This document shows, piece after piece, positions 13,010-26,300 of a stretch of DNA of 64,000 nt. A program made the position numbers and the translations under genes. The stretch is from Gordionus sp. m RMFG-2023. Taxonomy: Eukaryota; Nematomorpha; Gordioida; Chordodea; Parachordodidae. Every line of letters begins with the position of its first letter. Position 1 is the stretch's first letter. The DNA lies in assembly GCF_954871325.1 (NCBI RefSeq), contig NC_088777.1, positions 14,237,366 to 14,301,365 of the forward strand. The letters run 5' to 3'. The notes beneath the pieces are model-generated. The model did not search any database and was not told where the DNA came from. It saw nothing but the letters and a program-made list of their open reading frames with translations.

Positions 13010-14477
13010 TGTTGTAAAATGGTCAGTTTTTTCTACCCTGACTCCCCCCTAATTGGCAAAATTTGCTAGGGCGGGTCATTATTAGATAGGGTTTTCTCCC
13101 ATCAATTTTTATTGGGGAGACTTTAGATTCACATAATGCAGGGCTTTGGCTATGTTAAATTTTTATAAAAATAATTTTAGTTTTTCACTTTTTTAAATTT
13201 TTCTTTCAAATTTGTTTATAGTGATATATTATATTTGGGCGAATGGGGGATGTGTAGGGTGAAATTTTTTATTAGCTTAAAACGAACGGACAATATTCCG
13301 AAAGCGGATTTCCCTTGCCTTATCTCCACCCGCTACGTCTATACGCCTTAAGCTAGAGTCGAAAAACAACCACCCATCGAGTTACCAATAACCAATTCCT
13401 AACAACCACAACCCAATTAGTCGGATGAGCCAACCTATCGGGCTGCCAATATACCTGCTAATGTCAAAAATTTTAAATAAATAAAGTAATAATTATACAA
13501 AATTTAAAATATATAAAAAATATTTATTTTATAATTTGGATATCGTATTGAGATTTGAAATCTCAATTTTAAATTATTTAGTGAGAGGTATTTTAAAATG
13601 TTAAAATGGGATTTAACTGGAAATATGTTTCAGATTTTAAGTAAAATTTATTTCTACTAAAATTACTAGTATGTTTTCAAAATAATTCACCCTTTAATTC
13701 ATACAATTCTATCTTAAATTCTCTCCTGCGAAAAAACTTTCAAATTATCAATTAATATATTAACTGAATCGTTCCATAGTTTAAAAATTTCACACAAATA
13801 ATAGTAAAATTTATAGCTTTACAAACCCATATTTATTCTGGCGAAATTTTAAAAATAAATTATTAATGCTCTTACCTATTATTTAAAAATGTCTAAATTT
13901 ATCGATAAAATTCTTAATATTTATTTCGTAACAATAAAATTTTTCAACATTTCTAAATTTCCAAATACAATTATTTATGTTATCTCTGTAACAATTAAAT
14001 ATTTCTATACAAAATACCCCTTTATGCTCATTTGAAATCTATATATCTTGAGAAATTTATAAATTTACATTTATTCATTCATACTGAAAGCAATATTGAA
14101 ATATTATATGAAATTTATTAAACAGTCAAAACCGGATAATTTAGAAAAAATTTATTTTTTCGCAATTATAAGATCAAATATAATTTTTTATTAATATGAG
14201 CCAACTTAGCTTTATTTTTAATAATATATTATTATATACATTTTAAGCATTAAAGCTATCAAATTTGACATCTTTAATGTATACATATTATGTTTATTAA
14301 AATAAATTCAAAATTATTAAAAACATTTTTTTCCAATTTGTGTCTAATCTGGATATTACCATTTGTTTTTTTTAAATTTTTTTTAAATAACAGAACTAAT
14401 ACATCACCACTTTCATACTTCTACCTCACTTTGTTAGCTGGCTACATAGTGGTACCGTCCACTATAATAAAACGGGT

Positions 14478-14935
14478 AGGCATCATGTATGCGATCGATA
14501 TACTAGTGAAAATAGGTTAATGATGCTTACTACCAAGTGAATGTATGGAAATATTCTAAATACCAACCTAATTTGCTAAATACTGACCAAAATTTATTAA
14601 AATGTAATAAGATCCTTATTATTTAATATATTAATACGGAATCACGTGGTCGAGTCCGGCCTCCTATATATTATCCCCCCAAGGATGGAACCACCAAGTT
14701 AGAATAAGAAAAAAAACATGATCATTCCCGGGATTCGAACCCGGGAGCATGGGATAAATAAACCAAGCTGTTGCCTACTAGGCCATAGAAGCTTTCTAAA
14801 AATCACGATTTTTCAAATATATATTATAAATATATTTGATAGTGCCTATCCAAATGAAAAATGAACAAAATTCAAATTTGATAGATGGTACCTTAAGGTA
14901 CCAAGCATCATTAACCGTGAAAATACATGATGCAC
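14478..14935. mobile_element. Inverted-repeat element enclosing a tRNA-like sequence
   Basis: Left block 14480–14527 (GCATCATGTAT … GGTTAATGATGCTT) recurs in inverse orientation at about 14901–14935 (AAGCATCATTAACC … ATACATGATGC). A perfect 16-bp palindrome GGTACCTTAAGGTACC lies at 14887–14902. Between the arms is the tRNA-derived sequence. The class and exact ends are not determined. Confidence 0.5.
14640..14800 (-). repeat. tRNA-derived sequence (SINE head or tRNA pseudogene)
   Basis: On the minus strand there is a box A match (TGGCCTAGTAGG, complement of 14774–14785), a box B match (GGTTCGAATCC, complement of 14731–14741) inside a perfect 5-bp T-arm stem, then a run of T that could end RNA polymerase III transcription. 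Acceptor and D-arm pairing are poor and no convincing anticodon arm forms, so it is not called a working tRNA. The GC-richer tail to 14640 may be SINE body. Confidence 0.6.
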
Positions 14936-15539
14936 GCGTCAACTCCTGGTGGGTGATGAAATTGCACTTCATGCAATTTACGTGATACGTGATATATAGC
15001 GCTTATGCCCCCTAGTGTTGAAATGCAACAGAGCTACGCTAGGTTTTCCTCATTTCCATCTTATTGGAACTAATTTAATTTGGGTATAAAAGTCAAAATA
15101 TGAGGAGCCCTCCACACGTTTGTGAGCAAGCCGCACGTACTTGTAAGCGCAACATTTCAAAAAACATTACTTAAACCTCTATAGCCTTATTTGAAAGGGA
15201 GTGGGACAAAAAAAGAGCCTATACCCTAGAACTACAGTGAAAGTTAATTACTTTATGGTGGGTTGAGGACAATTTTAAATTAAAAATCTTTACTATATTA
15301 GAACAATTTTTAGTAAGGAAATTCAAAAGAAAACTTATAAGAGGATTTAAATGTTTGTTGATATTGGAAATATTTGATAATAATGAGTTTAAATTTTTGA
15401 AATTTATTACGATAGGAAATATAAGATAGGGATTATTAGATAATGATAGTGAACATTGAATTCTGAGATGTATTTTATTCTTATTAGAGGTAACTTTTCT
15501 TGATGCGAAACAGCTTTTTAATGGATCTTTTATTGTTAT

Positions 15540-16674
15540 TTAGTTTAATGAATTGTTTCTCACGTTTAAGTCCATTATATTTTTTAATGTTTTATAATAC
15601 CATAATGTTTTGTATTTTGTGTATTGTTTTCCATTGTATGAGTACAGCCATGTTATGGCATCATGGACTAAGTTATTATCTGAATTTCTTATTATGTGGC
15701 CAAAGAACTGAATCCATCGTTTTTTAAGAGTAATATTTATTGGTGTGTGAGTTGACTTCCTCCAAAGATTTGAGTTTGAGACTTTGAGATAACTCTTGGA
15801 TAGAAAATACCGTGTATAGTGCGAAGACAATTATTTATAAAAGATTGAAGACGCCTTATCTCTGTTTTATTTGCCTCCCAGATATCCCCACCATATAATA
15901 CAATTGGAACTATCAACGAGTTGAATATCCTCAATCTAGTAAATACTGAGATTTGTCTAGCTTTCCATATTTTCCTATATCTATAGAACGCACCTCTAGC
16001 TTTTTGTATTCTCATCTTTACAACTTCCTTTATTATCTAAGATTACACCTAAGTATTTTATTTTCTCTACGATTTTTACTGTATTCTCTCCAACTGTAAA
16101 ATTTTGAATTGAAGGCGTGTTTGGGGAGGGAAGAATAACAGTTTTGTTAAAGTTGATCCTAAGTCCAACTCTATAGCTCACAGTCTCAATTAGATAAAGT
16201 AGATTCTTGGTTTCTTCAATACTTTTCGAGATTACTGCAATATCATCCGCTACATTATCCTATTTACAAAAAAATCTTCTCATTTGATCCTATATCAACT
16301 AGATCAGCAGCTCCCAGTACTTCTTTTATTATTTTAATGATTATTATGTTAAAAAGGAGAGGTGAGAGGGTGCAGCCTTGTTTTACACCTTTTTTTATCC
16401 TGAAGAAGGGAGAGATTTTATCATTAATTTTGAAACAAGCAAATAAATTTGAATAGTGATTTTTTAAGATTCGAATTATTTGGGTTTCAATATGGCATTC
16501 TGCTAGCGTTTCCCAAAGAGCTACATGGTTAAAGTTGTCAAATGCTCTGCTAAAATCAATGAATGTGTAGAATAAGGGTATCTTGTATTTATGACACTTC
16601 TGCATTACTGGCATGATAATGAATGAATGAATGATATTTGATAATCCAAAATATATAAGAAGATTTCTTTCCAA
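15540..16674 (-). mobile_element. Non-LTR retrotransposon (LINE) reverse transcriptase fragment
   Basis: Read right to left on the minus strand: FIDFSRAFDNFNHVALWETL and KGVKQGCTLSPLLFNI (fingers/palm), then VADD at the catalytic position usually Y/FADD (about 16240), then RINFNKT and IKYLGVILD, then the C-terminal VLYGGDIWEANKTEIRRLQ and RWIQFFGHIIR. The pattern is that of LINEs with an RTE-like tail. The pieces lie in at least three frames, and neither the 5' part nor an endonuclease is seen, so it is a 5'-truncated, decayed copy. It is intergenic between EFL1 and the KMT2C/D-like gene. Confidence 0.85.
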
Positions 16675-16893
16675 ATTTTAAATAATCAATATTTTTAGAG
16701 AAACATTTAATAAATATATAAGAAAGAAAAATATTGTTTGTCTTACACCTTTACAATGTTAGGTATATTTACATCTTTACAACACTAGATTCTTATAAAT
16801 AATTATAACAAAATTTGATATAGAAAGGTACATAACTTAAAAGTTGTAACAAGAAATAATATCTACACCTAATTTAAAACATATTAAGATAAT

Positions 16894-17250
16894 CCTTTAA
16901 TTTATGTAAGTACATCCTACTAATGCTAAATAAATCAAATGAGTGAATAGTAGATAATTTATTTTACTCATTAAGAAATGTTTTTAATTACTTATTTGAA
17001 AAAGCTATTTAATATTTAATTTATGAATTGCTAAATTAAAATTACACATATGATACTTTATTTTTCCTTAATTTATGTAAGTGGACCCTGCAAAATATAT
17101 CAGAATCAATCAATGATAAATAAATCAAATGAGTAAATTGTAGATAATCCACCAATTTTACTCACTGAGAAATATTTTTAATTTCTTATGTGATAGCTTT
17201 TTAAAATTTATTTATGAATTGCAAAATTTTAATTACACACATTATATTTT
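16894..17250. repeat. Tandem duplication, unit about 172 bp
   Basis: Copies at about 16894–17065 and 17066–17250 share TTAATTTATGTAAG, AAATAAATCAAATGAGT and TTTATGAATTGC in the same order. They are diverged, with small insertions. The sequence is non-coding. Confidence 0.8.
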
Positions 17251-19531
17251 AATTGTGTTATATTTCAGATCTGTTTTTATCACTTTTTTTGAATTGTGTT
17301 TTCGAGATCTCTTTTTTTTCATATTACTTATTTTTGATATTTCTTACATGCTTCTTTTACATTTTCCTCCCACAACAACTATCTTATAAACGTTCTTATA
17401 ATACATTGTTATTATTTTTCACACGGCCAGTAGCCCCTAGAGACTGATCAAAACCAGATTAACGCGAGAACATAAGATTGTTTCGATCAAAAATAAAATA
17501 TATATAGCGAGGATAAGATTACGAATTTTTTTTATGGAATATGTAATAAATACAAATATCTCTTCATTCTTTATCTTTTAGAATTTCCTTTATATTCCAA
17601 AAATAGTGCATGCCTTTTGTTCTGCTCCGCTTTTTAAATTCCTTGACATGTATTAGATTTGTACCTTAAAGTTAAAATCTCTCTTAATCAATACTTAACC
17701 TTAAATTCTTGCCCAGTTGCTGTATGAAGCCGCTCTCTCGTGCAAATTTGGGGTTAGATGCTTCCCCTGCCTCATTGAGTATTGCAACTTTTCTCTCATC
17801 ATACACCAAGAGTCAAAATAATTACTAACATTATTACCACCTCTCTGGATCCCCATCAGAGATTGGCACTAGACCTATGGAAGTCGAACGCCCCAAATGC
17901 TCCCTTACCTTTATCCTCCATTACATTTTTTAATATATATCATTATTTATGTATTTTATTTTTATATAACTTGCATCTTTTATTATGTAATCGTTTTAAA
18001 ATCGAATTTAAAAAAAAAATTTAAAAAAAAAATTGGCCTAGTAAAAGGACTTGATTTGAATATTAAATAGTGATTTTTACGATTATTTTGTTATTTCAAT
18101 AAAAATCCACGGGTAGCGCCATGTTGTGGTACAAACCTCTCCTTGCTAATAATTACCCAAATTAACCATATATTTACCCCACCACTTTTAAATAACGTGA
18201 ATAATGTCCAATTCTGGGAAAAACCATGGGTTGCATCATAGTGCGGCTTAGGCTGCCATGAGTTAAACCCCCTTTTTCTTTCTTTTACCATTTTATGAAT
18301 TCAACATTGATTAATGTCAAAGCGCCCTCACGAAAGTCTGGTTGCCAAGTCCTCGCCCTTGAAAATCTCGATGGAACAATCTTGATCGAACCTTTCTCCA
18401 CCTCAGTGCTCTGGAAGCCTGAAAAAACGGCCTCAAACATTTTAATAATGTTCTTGACTTTAAAAAATTATTTTTTTGTCTCAGAAATTTTAAAAATAAA
18501 CTGTGAAATACATTTTCGAAAAGGTACCAACACTAACTTAACAAAACTTGTAAAAGAAATCAAAAGTTTTCAACCTAAAGCTGGCTTTAACCAGATTTGT
18601 ATATTTGGTAAAAATATTAGCCACGATCTGTTTGTGTTAGGTTCAAGGCAAAATAATTTAATTGAACTCGATGCAGGTTCTGTTTGAATTTGGGTTTGAT
18701 TCCGGGTTTAGCTTGGGAACAAAATTATGAATATAAATCAGATAAATTACAATTCCTTTATTTAAGATAAAAACAAGTTTGAAAATTTTACTAGTTGAAT
18801 TTTTTTTAGTAATTTATTATGTTGCTCTCCACATAATTATTTAAAAAAATATCATATGTCTATGACATAAAAAATAAAATATAATGAAATTTTAAGATTT
18901 AAAATAATTAAGTAAAAATAAATAATGATTATTTGCACTGAAAAGGTTAAAGAAAATATTGGTAGACTATATTTAAAATGAAAGTAGCATTGTAAACTTT
19001 GTAACAAAACACTGATACATATTTTCCTTGAATATTTTAGAATTTCTTCTACGTACCGATGACATGACATCATGAATGACGTATGATGATATCAGAAAAT
19101 TATAATATATATCTTTATTTATGTTATATAGAGATAACGGTGGTGAAAGATAACAGTGGTAATTTTTTATTTATAACAAATTTATTCCAAAACTAAAAAA
19201 TGATACTAAAAATAAATATAAAATAAGACATATATATGTATGTATTATAAAAAAACAATTTAAACGAAATTTATAGTTAAAGGTTATAAAAACAATTGAA
19301 GTTAAAATAAAAATCTCGATTAACAATTTAATAATAATGCTTAGATAGATTTTATAGTTAGATATATCTAAATTTTTATTAAATTTAATTTGCAATTTTG
19401 ACGATTTGAAAAATATTATATAAAACAGCTGATAAAACTCTATTCTCCAGTTAACCTGATTAATGTTGTAATGTGTTCTAAATTTATCATACATTCATTT
19501 TATTTAACTCATTTGGATTTATTTTGGATCC
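17251..19531. other. Intergenic upstream of the KMT2C/D-like gene
   Basis: Holds an unassigned ORF (18295–18687) and a few short ORFs without recognisable content. It should include the KMT2C/D-like promoter and any 5' non-coding exon. I see no TATA box or CpG island that can be separated from the AT-rich background. Confidence 0.4.
18295..18687 (+). CDS. Unassigned ORF, 130 codons
   Basis: An open frame starting at ATG 18295 and running to TGA at 18687. The protein is not low-complexity (CQVLALENLDGTILIEP; LVKEIKSFQPKAGFNQICIF) but I recognise no family. Base composition at the 5' part is less AT-rich than its surroundings. It is not linked by splicing to the gene starting at 19532. It may be a decayed gene, an unnoticed exon or a mobile-element fragment. 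Confidence 0.25.
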   Translation: MNSTLINVKAPSRKSGCQVLALENLDGTILIEPFSTSVLWKPEKTASNILIMFLTLKNYFFVSEILKINCEIHFRKGTNTNLTKLVKEIKSFQPKAGFNQICIFGKNISHDLFVLGSRQNNLIELDAGSV

Positions 19532-20315
19532 ATGACGGATAAGTTCTATACTTATAAAGAGAGTTCAATTAAAATTGAACCAGAGACTTATGAACATGAT
19601 AATTTATCACAAGCTAGTAATTCTCTTTCATCATTTGATCCTGATATTCAGCATTTGCTAGATAATTCCTCACAGTCAGAGTATAAATATTTATATTTAT
19701 TTATATATTTGCGCTATTATTAGATATTTATTTAAAGAAACCTATATATTTTATAATGTTCTTTTTAAATAAATCGATTTCATTGTTATAATTATAATGG
19801 TTATATTCATGTCTCATTTTAATATTTTCTTAAAATTAGAAGTAGCCTGCATAATAAAGTCTGCAGTTTTTGCTATCTAGGAGAAAACAGTTGGTTGGGA
19901 CAAGGAAACCTTTTAAAATTTGAAAAATCTAATGATGATTTTGATGTTTCTAAAATGGATATTAAATATAAGATGGAAGATAATATTAATAATTCAAATT
20001 TATCTCAAATATCGACTAATCAAATCCTCAAATATTCCAGTGAATCTAGTGGATCAGTAATATCTGTTGGTAATTCTCAGCAAATTTTAATGTCATCTAT
20101 TAGAAAATCGAAAGGAACAAATAGGTTTATTTTATTTTAGAAAATTATTTAAAATTATCCTTGACTCTTATTCCAAATAATGTAAATATTTTATAGAAAT
20201 AACCCTAAATGCAAAAGAAAAAATAATTTTTCTCAAAATGTCCCTGGTTTAGATGAATTGAATGCAACAGGGTTTCCTATATTTACTGAAATATCCGTTT
20301 TGTTTGATAGCTCAG
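19532..20315 (+). CDS. KMT2C/D-like exons 1–3: N-terminal leader
   Basis: Exons 19532–19680, 19891–20124 and 20197–20315 encode about 167 residues rich in Ser, Asn and acidic residues. The leader carries IKIEPE, a psi-K-x-E sumoylation-type motif, near residue 11. It is short compared with vertebrate KMT2C/D proteins. The acceptor of exon 2 was placed at 19891 rather than the nearer AG at 19880 because only 19891 keeps the frame open with a donor at 19681. The end of exon 3 leads straight into the extended PHD finger. Confidence 0.7.
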
Positions 20316-23300
20316 GTAAATATTATCGATATTTTTACCTATGCTAATTACTCTAAAATGTTATAATAAATAAAATAAAATATATATTCTTAAATTTATC
20401 GTATATTATAATATCCATATTATATCATAAAAAAATATAAAGGAGCAACCTGGGCACATGAACTTTGTATAGTATGGTCAGAGGGTATTATACTAGACTC
20501 ATCTTATAATCCTGTCAATGTAGATAAAATTGTTATCAAATCCATGACCCAAGTTTATGATAATGAATTTAAACATTTTCTTTAATTAGTGATTTTAATT
20601 GATAGAAAAATATTCATTTTTTGAGAGGTTTACAGCATACAAAATTAAAAAATAATTTAAAATATTTAGATCTTTACTATATAATGGGACCTTTTTTATC
20701 AACTACATAGCTATTCATCAAAATATATTACAAAGAAGATAGTTAAAAAATTGCTTATTCTTTAAATTTTTTAAAATGAGTAATCAAAAGAGTATGTTTA
20801 CAAACATAACAGTTAAATTTAATTAATTAATCCAATTAACAAGTCGGTGTTATTAAACAGCTCGTATAAGCCATTTAGCATGAGTAGAGTTAGATTGAGA
20901 AGAATAATAATTAAATAGAATTATTTGGATAATAGTTAAACCAAAGATGGTTAACTTACCAAATTTAAAATCTAAAATTGTTTAGCAATGTTATCTATGC
21001 AAAAATTATGGGGCCAGTTTACCTTGCCAAGTCCATGGTTGCAGCAAAAAATTTCATTTTCCTTGTGGAACTAGCTTTGGAACAATCTTGGACATACATA
21101 ATAATCGTCTCCTTTGTCGTGATCATACACCCTTATCTGTTTTAGAAGGTAAAATTTTATACCATTATTGCTAACATTATAGTAATGGATATTTGCATTT
21201 TCTTAAGTTTAAATTCACATTTTTCTCAATTAATGTAAGACCTTTATTGGTATTTTCATAAAATACTCAATTATTAATACAAAGGCAACATTGTTTGTTT
21301 AACTTCCAGATACTAAATAGGTGAATACTAGATTAGATGTTACCCCATTACTTGAATATTCAATTTATTTGCAATATACTACATAATTTTTAATTATCTA
21401 TATATTGTATATTATAGTTTAATTTTATTTTTTGAAATTGATAGAAATGTATTTTTTTGTATTGAATGTACAAAATTCACTGCACCTGACAGTCCAGGGT
21501 TCAAACAATTGGAATTGATTTGTTGAGAATTTTGTACACACAAAACAGATCCATTTTTTGACAACCATTCAAATTAGAGGTGGGCACGGGCCTGATTTTT
21601 TACAGCCCGCCCGCTCATGGTGGCAATAAAAAAAATTCACGCCCATTCACGCTTACCACTAAAAAATTTTCGACCCAACCAGCTTGCTCACGACAAATTT
21701 TGATTCACGCCCGTCACGCCCGAAAATTTACTGTGTTTTTAAATTTTTCCAAACTATTGCTATAATTACTTTTGAATTCATTCTATTTATTTCTCTAATT
21801 TCATAATCCATATTAATAACAAAAATAAATACAATCTATAAATTGAAATTTATTTAGAAAAAGAAGAATGTCCATCTTTTTTTATTTCAATTGTGTACGC
21901 CTTTCCTCTTATAAGAGATTGGCTACAGAAAATAACCTTTCACTAGAAGTCAAAATTGCAGCTGACAAAACTTTACTCGATTTCTCAAAAAAGGAAATGA
22001 ATATCCCTGCTTCCAAAACTTCAAAATATTGTCTTGTTATTTATCTTATATGAATTTTTTAAGTTCATCCTCACAGCTTTCATCGATGATGTTGATGCTT
22101 CATCAGAACCATCTAGAAATTCTCTAAATTTTTTATTTAGAATATACGGTCTTTTATGAGTGTAGGATGAATTAGGAAAGTGATAGTTGGTATTGACCAT
22201 TTAGAATATACGGTTTTTTTGAGTTTAGGATAAGGAAAGTTATAAATGATAGTTGGCATTGACTTATGCATATCATCTAATTCATTTTTAAGATTGTTTT
22301 ATATATATCATTTTCTTCTTTTATTAAAAACTTAAGCCTTTTGAAATTCGGATCTAGAATTAAGCCTACCTTATGTAGTGGCTGCATAATAATCTTTTAA
22401 AAGAAATCTTGTTCTGTATTTTAAGGTTTTGATTATTATTGTATCACGTTCAGAAGGTTAACAAAATTTTATTAATTTTTGTTTCCATAGACAAACTTCA
22501 TTTATTGTGGGACGAAAATCTGCTCTCAGATTATCCGAGCATTCTTTAAATATTGATAAAAATTTATCTAACTCGCGTATGATGCTGATAACAATTGTGG
22601 CTTCTATTTAATTCTTGCTTGCTAAACATTTTAAGAAACTCTGCATCATGATATATACAGAGTTCCATCTCATTATTCTCGCTATTACATCTTGTTTAAG
22701 GGTGTGGCTTAGTTTGCTATGCTATTACATCTTGTTTAAGGGTGTGGCTTAGTTTGCTATTAGCTGTAGATTGTTTGAAATAATGTACTATTTTTTTTAC
22801 ACCATTTATATTTATGGCTATTTCAGTTAAACAATTGTCAAAAATATAATGCATAATATTATTTAGTATATGGCATATACATGCAAGCATGAATCCACTT
22901 ATAAGATTTGCTCCAATATCACTCACAACACATTTATTTAAGTATTTTCTACTTCTGTATATTCTCCTAAAATTGAATTGATTACACTTTTATTTTGACG
23001 TTTTTTTCATCCATTGCCCTTGTGGCCAAAACAAATGTTTTTAATTTAAAATCCTTAATGATAATATGTCTTATAATGGTTAAAAAACTTAGATTTTTAT
23101 AGTCATCCGTCCAAATATCAGTGATTATGGACAAGTAACTATTATTGATCATGCTTTTAATTTTAAATTTTATTTCATGGTATATTTTTGAACCTATAGT
23201 ATTCATGAGAGTTTTCCTGACAACTTTTATATTTTGTTATCCATATGTAACACCAACATTTATCTCTTGGCCTAGCTTGTAAAATCCTTCACTTTCTGTT

Positions 23301-26300
23301 GCATTTAAAGATTGAAGATCTTTATAAATAAAATATAACTGACTTTTCTGTAAAAAGTTTAAGCAAAATTTAGCATAAAGTCTCACGACAAAAAACACCT
23401 AAACATAAAAAGAAAATAGAACTAACTAAATGAGACTGGATGTTGTTTATAAAATGCGGAATGTTTTTAGTTTTCATAAATTATTCTTTTTTAAAAAAGA
23501 ACTAAATTAAATAAGAAATAATATAATATAATTATAAAATTGCAAATTTATATTTATAAAAAAACAATTTAAAAAATTTAAATTTCCGTGATTCACGAGA
23601 AATTTATGTTCACGCCCGATCACGCCCGGGGAAAATTTTGGGAAGGCCCGTCACGCCCAGTCACGCATTGGAATTCAAAAATATTCATACTCACGCCGTG
23701 ACCCACCGTGACACGATGGGTCACGCCTAATTTCACGGCCCGCGCCCACCTCTAATTCAAATCCAGCTTATTTTGGGATTTAACCGGGTTCTAATCCACT
23801 TTGAAAAATTGGTGATATTAAAATATCAGTTCCATAACAAAACAATATCTAATTTTTAAATCCAAAACAAAAATAAAAGATTCATAAATTTATTTTTTAA
23901 AGTTCTTAGATTCTTAAACATCTAAACTAAGAAAAAGTTTATCAGGGGGAATATTTATAAAATTTTCAAAAATTAAATATAAATGATATTATTCATTTTA
24001 TTTTTATTATAAATAGAAATTTTAAACTACATTTTTCAAAGAAGAACCCCCCCCCCCTTCTTTTAAATAAATGGATTTTTTATATAACAATTTGAAATTG
24101 TTTGCTGTACCAACCATGCATACATCACAAATACATCGATTTCTATATAAGATGATGCCTCGATATGTAAACTATGCCAGAACCATATTACTAATCTTTC
24201 CCATTTACTGACTTGCCTCAACTGTGGAAGCCATTGCCATAGCACATGCGTCAAATCTGGTCATAAAAAAGTCGCTAACGATGCCAGAACAAGTTTTTTT
24301 TAATTCAAGAAATATAGTGATTATATATTTAATTTTTAAAAGGTACATTTACCACTTTTTATGTAAACTTACAAATATATTTCAACTCTATAAATGATAT
24401 AAGACCATTTTAATCTTATTCTAAAAATTTTTTAAATTGTGATTACCAGAGGAAGAAGTAATATGATTTAATTTGGGGTAGGCTCAAAATTTTTAAAAAA
24501 TCAGAAATCCTATTGGGCCAATTTTTTAGAAAATAAATTAAATTATATCAATTAATCAGTAGAAAAATTTGTAATATTCGTTTACTGCTCATATTTCCAA
24601 TTTCCATTAGAAATAATTTGAAAAATATCCCAAATTATTCAAAATTACAAAAATTTTAAAAAATCCAGGCCAGGTTAGGCTTGAAAATGGGAAAAAAATT
24701 TAAATTCTTGGTCGATTGTAAAATTTTAATTCTCTACAAGTTATGTTGATAATTACTAAAGTTTATGTTAACATAAATTGATCTTTTATAGCATTTCAAA
24801 TTTAATTAAAATTAAAACTCATCATTTTATAGCAAACAATATGGTTGCCTCGATAGAAAATAGCGCCGATAATGAAGGAATTCTTGTTTTAAAGCCCCAC
24901 TTCAAGGCCGGATGGAGATGCACCGATTGCAAAACTTGCCAGATTTGCAAGTAAATAAATTATTTAATTAATTTATATCAGCCTTACCCCATCACTTTTG
25001 GTATTTAAGGAGAAATGCCCACCAATATGTATCACTTTAGATATTCTGTAATCCAATTCGTTTATCGTTCTTAGCTAAGTGATTTTATAAGGAAAAACGC
25101 TCTTATACAAAACATATAATGACCATTTAGGGTTCCAAATTGGAATGAACTCCAATTTCGGAGCTAACCTTTATAATTTCCCGAACAATGATCGAACCTT
25201 TGCAAAAATCTATAAATAACGACCTTAAGCAACATAAATATTTGTAAACCGGTTTATAGCGGTTTCTATTTTAGAATTTAGTGGCTTTTTTTAAAAAAAT
25301 TTTTTGTTATTTTCCTTAAAAAAAATATTTATCCTACTTTTGCTTTTTTATTGAATATGTAGTATTAATTATAGGTTTGTATATTATATAACTATCGTCT
25401 AGTGTTGTTAAAAAATCGAGTTCATCCGATTACGACTCCGAGTCGAAGTCGCAATAACTAGACTCAAAACTCAAGTCGAGTTTTGAGTCGATTAGTCGAC
25501 TCATTTTTACGACTCGAGTTCCGAACTTGAGTTTTTATCTTGAGTCATGAACTTGAGTTTTAATCTTGAGTCATGAACTTGAGTTTTGATCTTGAGTCAT
25601 GAACTCGAGTTATGAACTTGAGTCGTGAACTAGTCATAAACTTGAGTCGTGAACTCAACAGGTTATCTTAAATTTTATGAAACTTGATTACTTATATTAG
25701 TATTGTTAATTGGTTGGTTGTGTAATACCCAGACCTGGCGCTTGGCTCTAAAATTAGACTAAATCTGCTATGAGCACGAGGCCCATGTATCTTAAGTTAT
25801 TTCTTATTGAACTTATTAGTTAAATATATGGTTATTTATTACAGATAAATCGATAGATAATTAAAAGACCTATTGAATGTGCAACAGTTCAAGCGCCACT
25901 TTTTGAGTGAAGCTATTTCGACGTAAACGGAAATTTTAATAACATGAATAGAAAAAATAATTCCTAAAATTATATTTTGAATAAAGAGGTTGCTCGTAGC
26001 ATAAACTCCTTCCTACAAAAATTTATTTTATTTTTATACTGTAATTATAAAATTTAACTCATATGATTTATAAAGATTTAAATAAATAAAATAAAAATAA
26101 TTTCAAAGCGAAGTTGAAAAAATAAAATAAATAAAACAATGAATTAGATGCAAAAAAATTTAAAAAATCGCCCACTCCTTAATTAGGTGCCAGATAGGCG
26201 ATTTGGTTTTTTTATTTTATTATAAAATTAATTTCTTTTTTTTTATTTAAGATTTTTTGAAATATTAAATAATTTTTTATAAAAAAATGTATAATATTGC

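Larger units (their letters stand above)
11544..14477. other. Intergenic, mostly featureless
   Basis: After the EFL1 3' end this stretch holds only the 59-bp tandem duplication at 12892–13009 and a less AT-rich patch near 13240–13450 (CCACCCATCGAGTTACC and similar), in which I see no protein or RNA gene. Confidence 0.4.

Noticed and set aside
14723-14793. Working tRNA gene on the minus strand
   Set aside because: Boxes A and B and the T-arm are good, but acceptor, D-arm and anticodon-arm pairing fail, so only a tRNA-derived repeat is called.
25520-25660. CRISPR-like array from evenly repeated short units
   Set aside because: Units are contiguous without unique spacers, occur inverted in the other arm, and lie in a eukaryotic intron.
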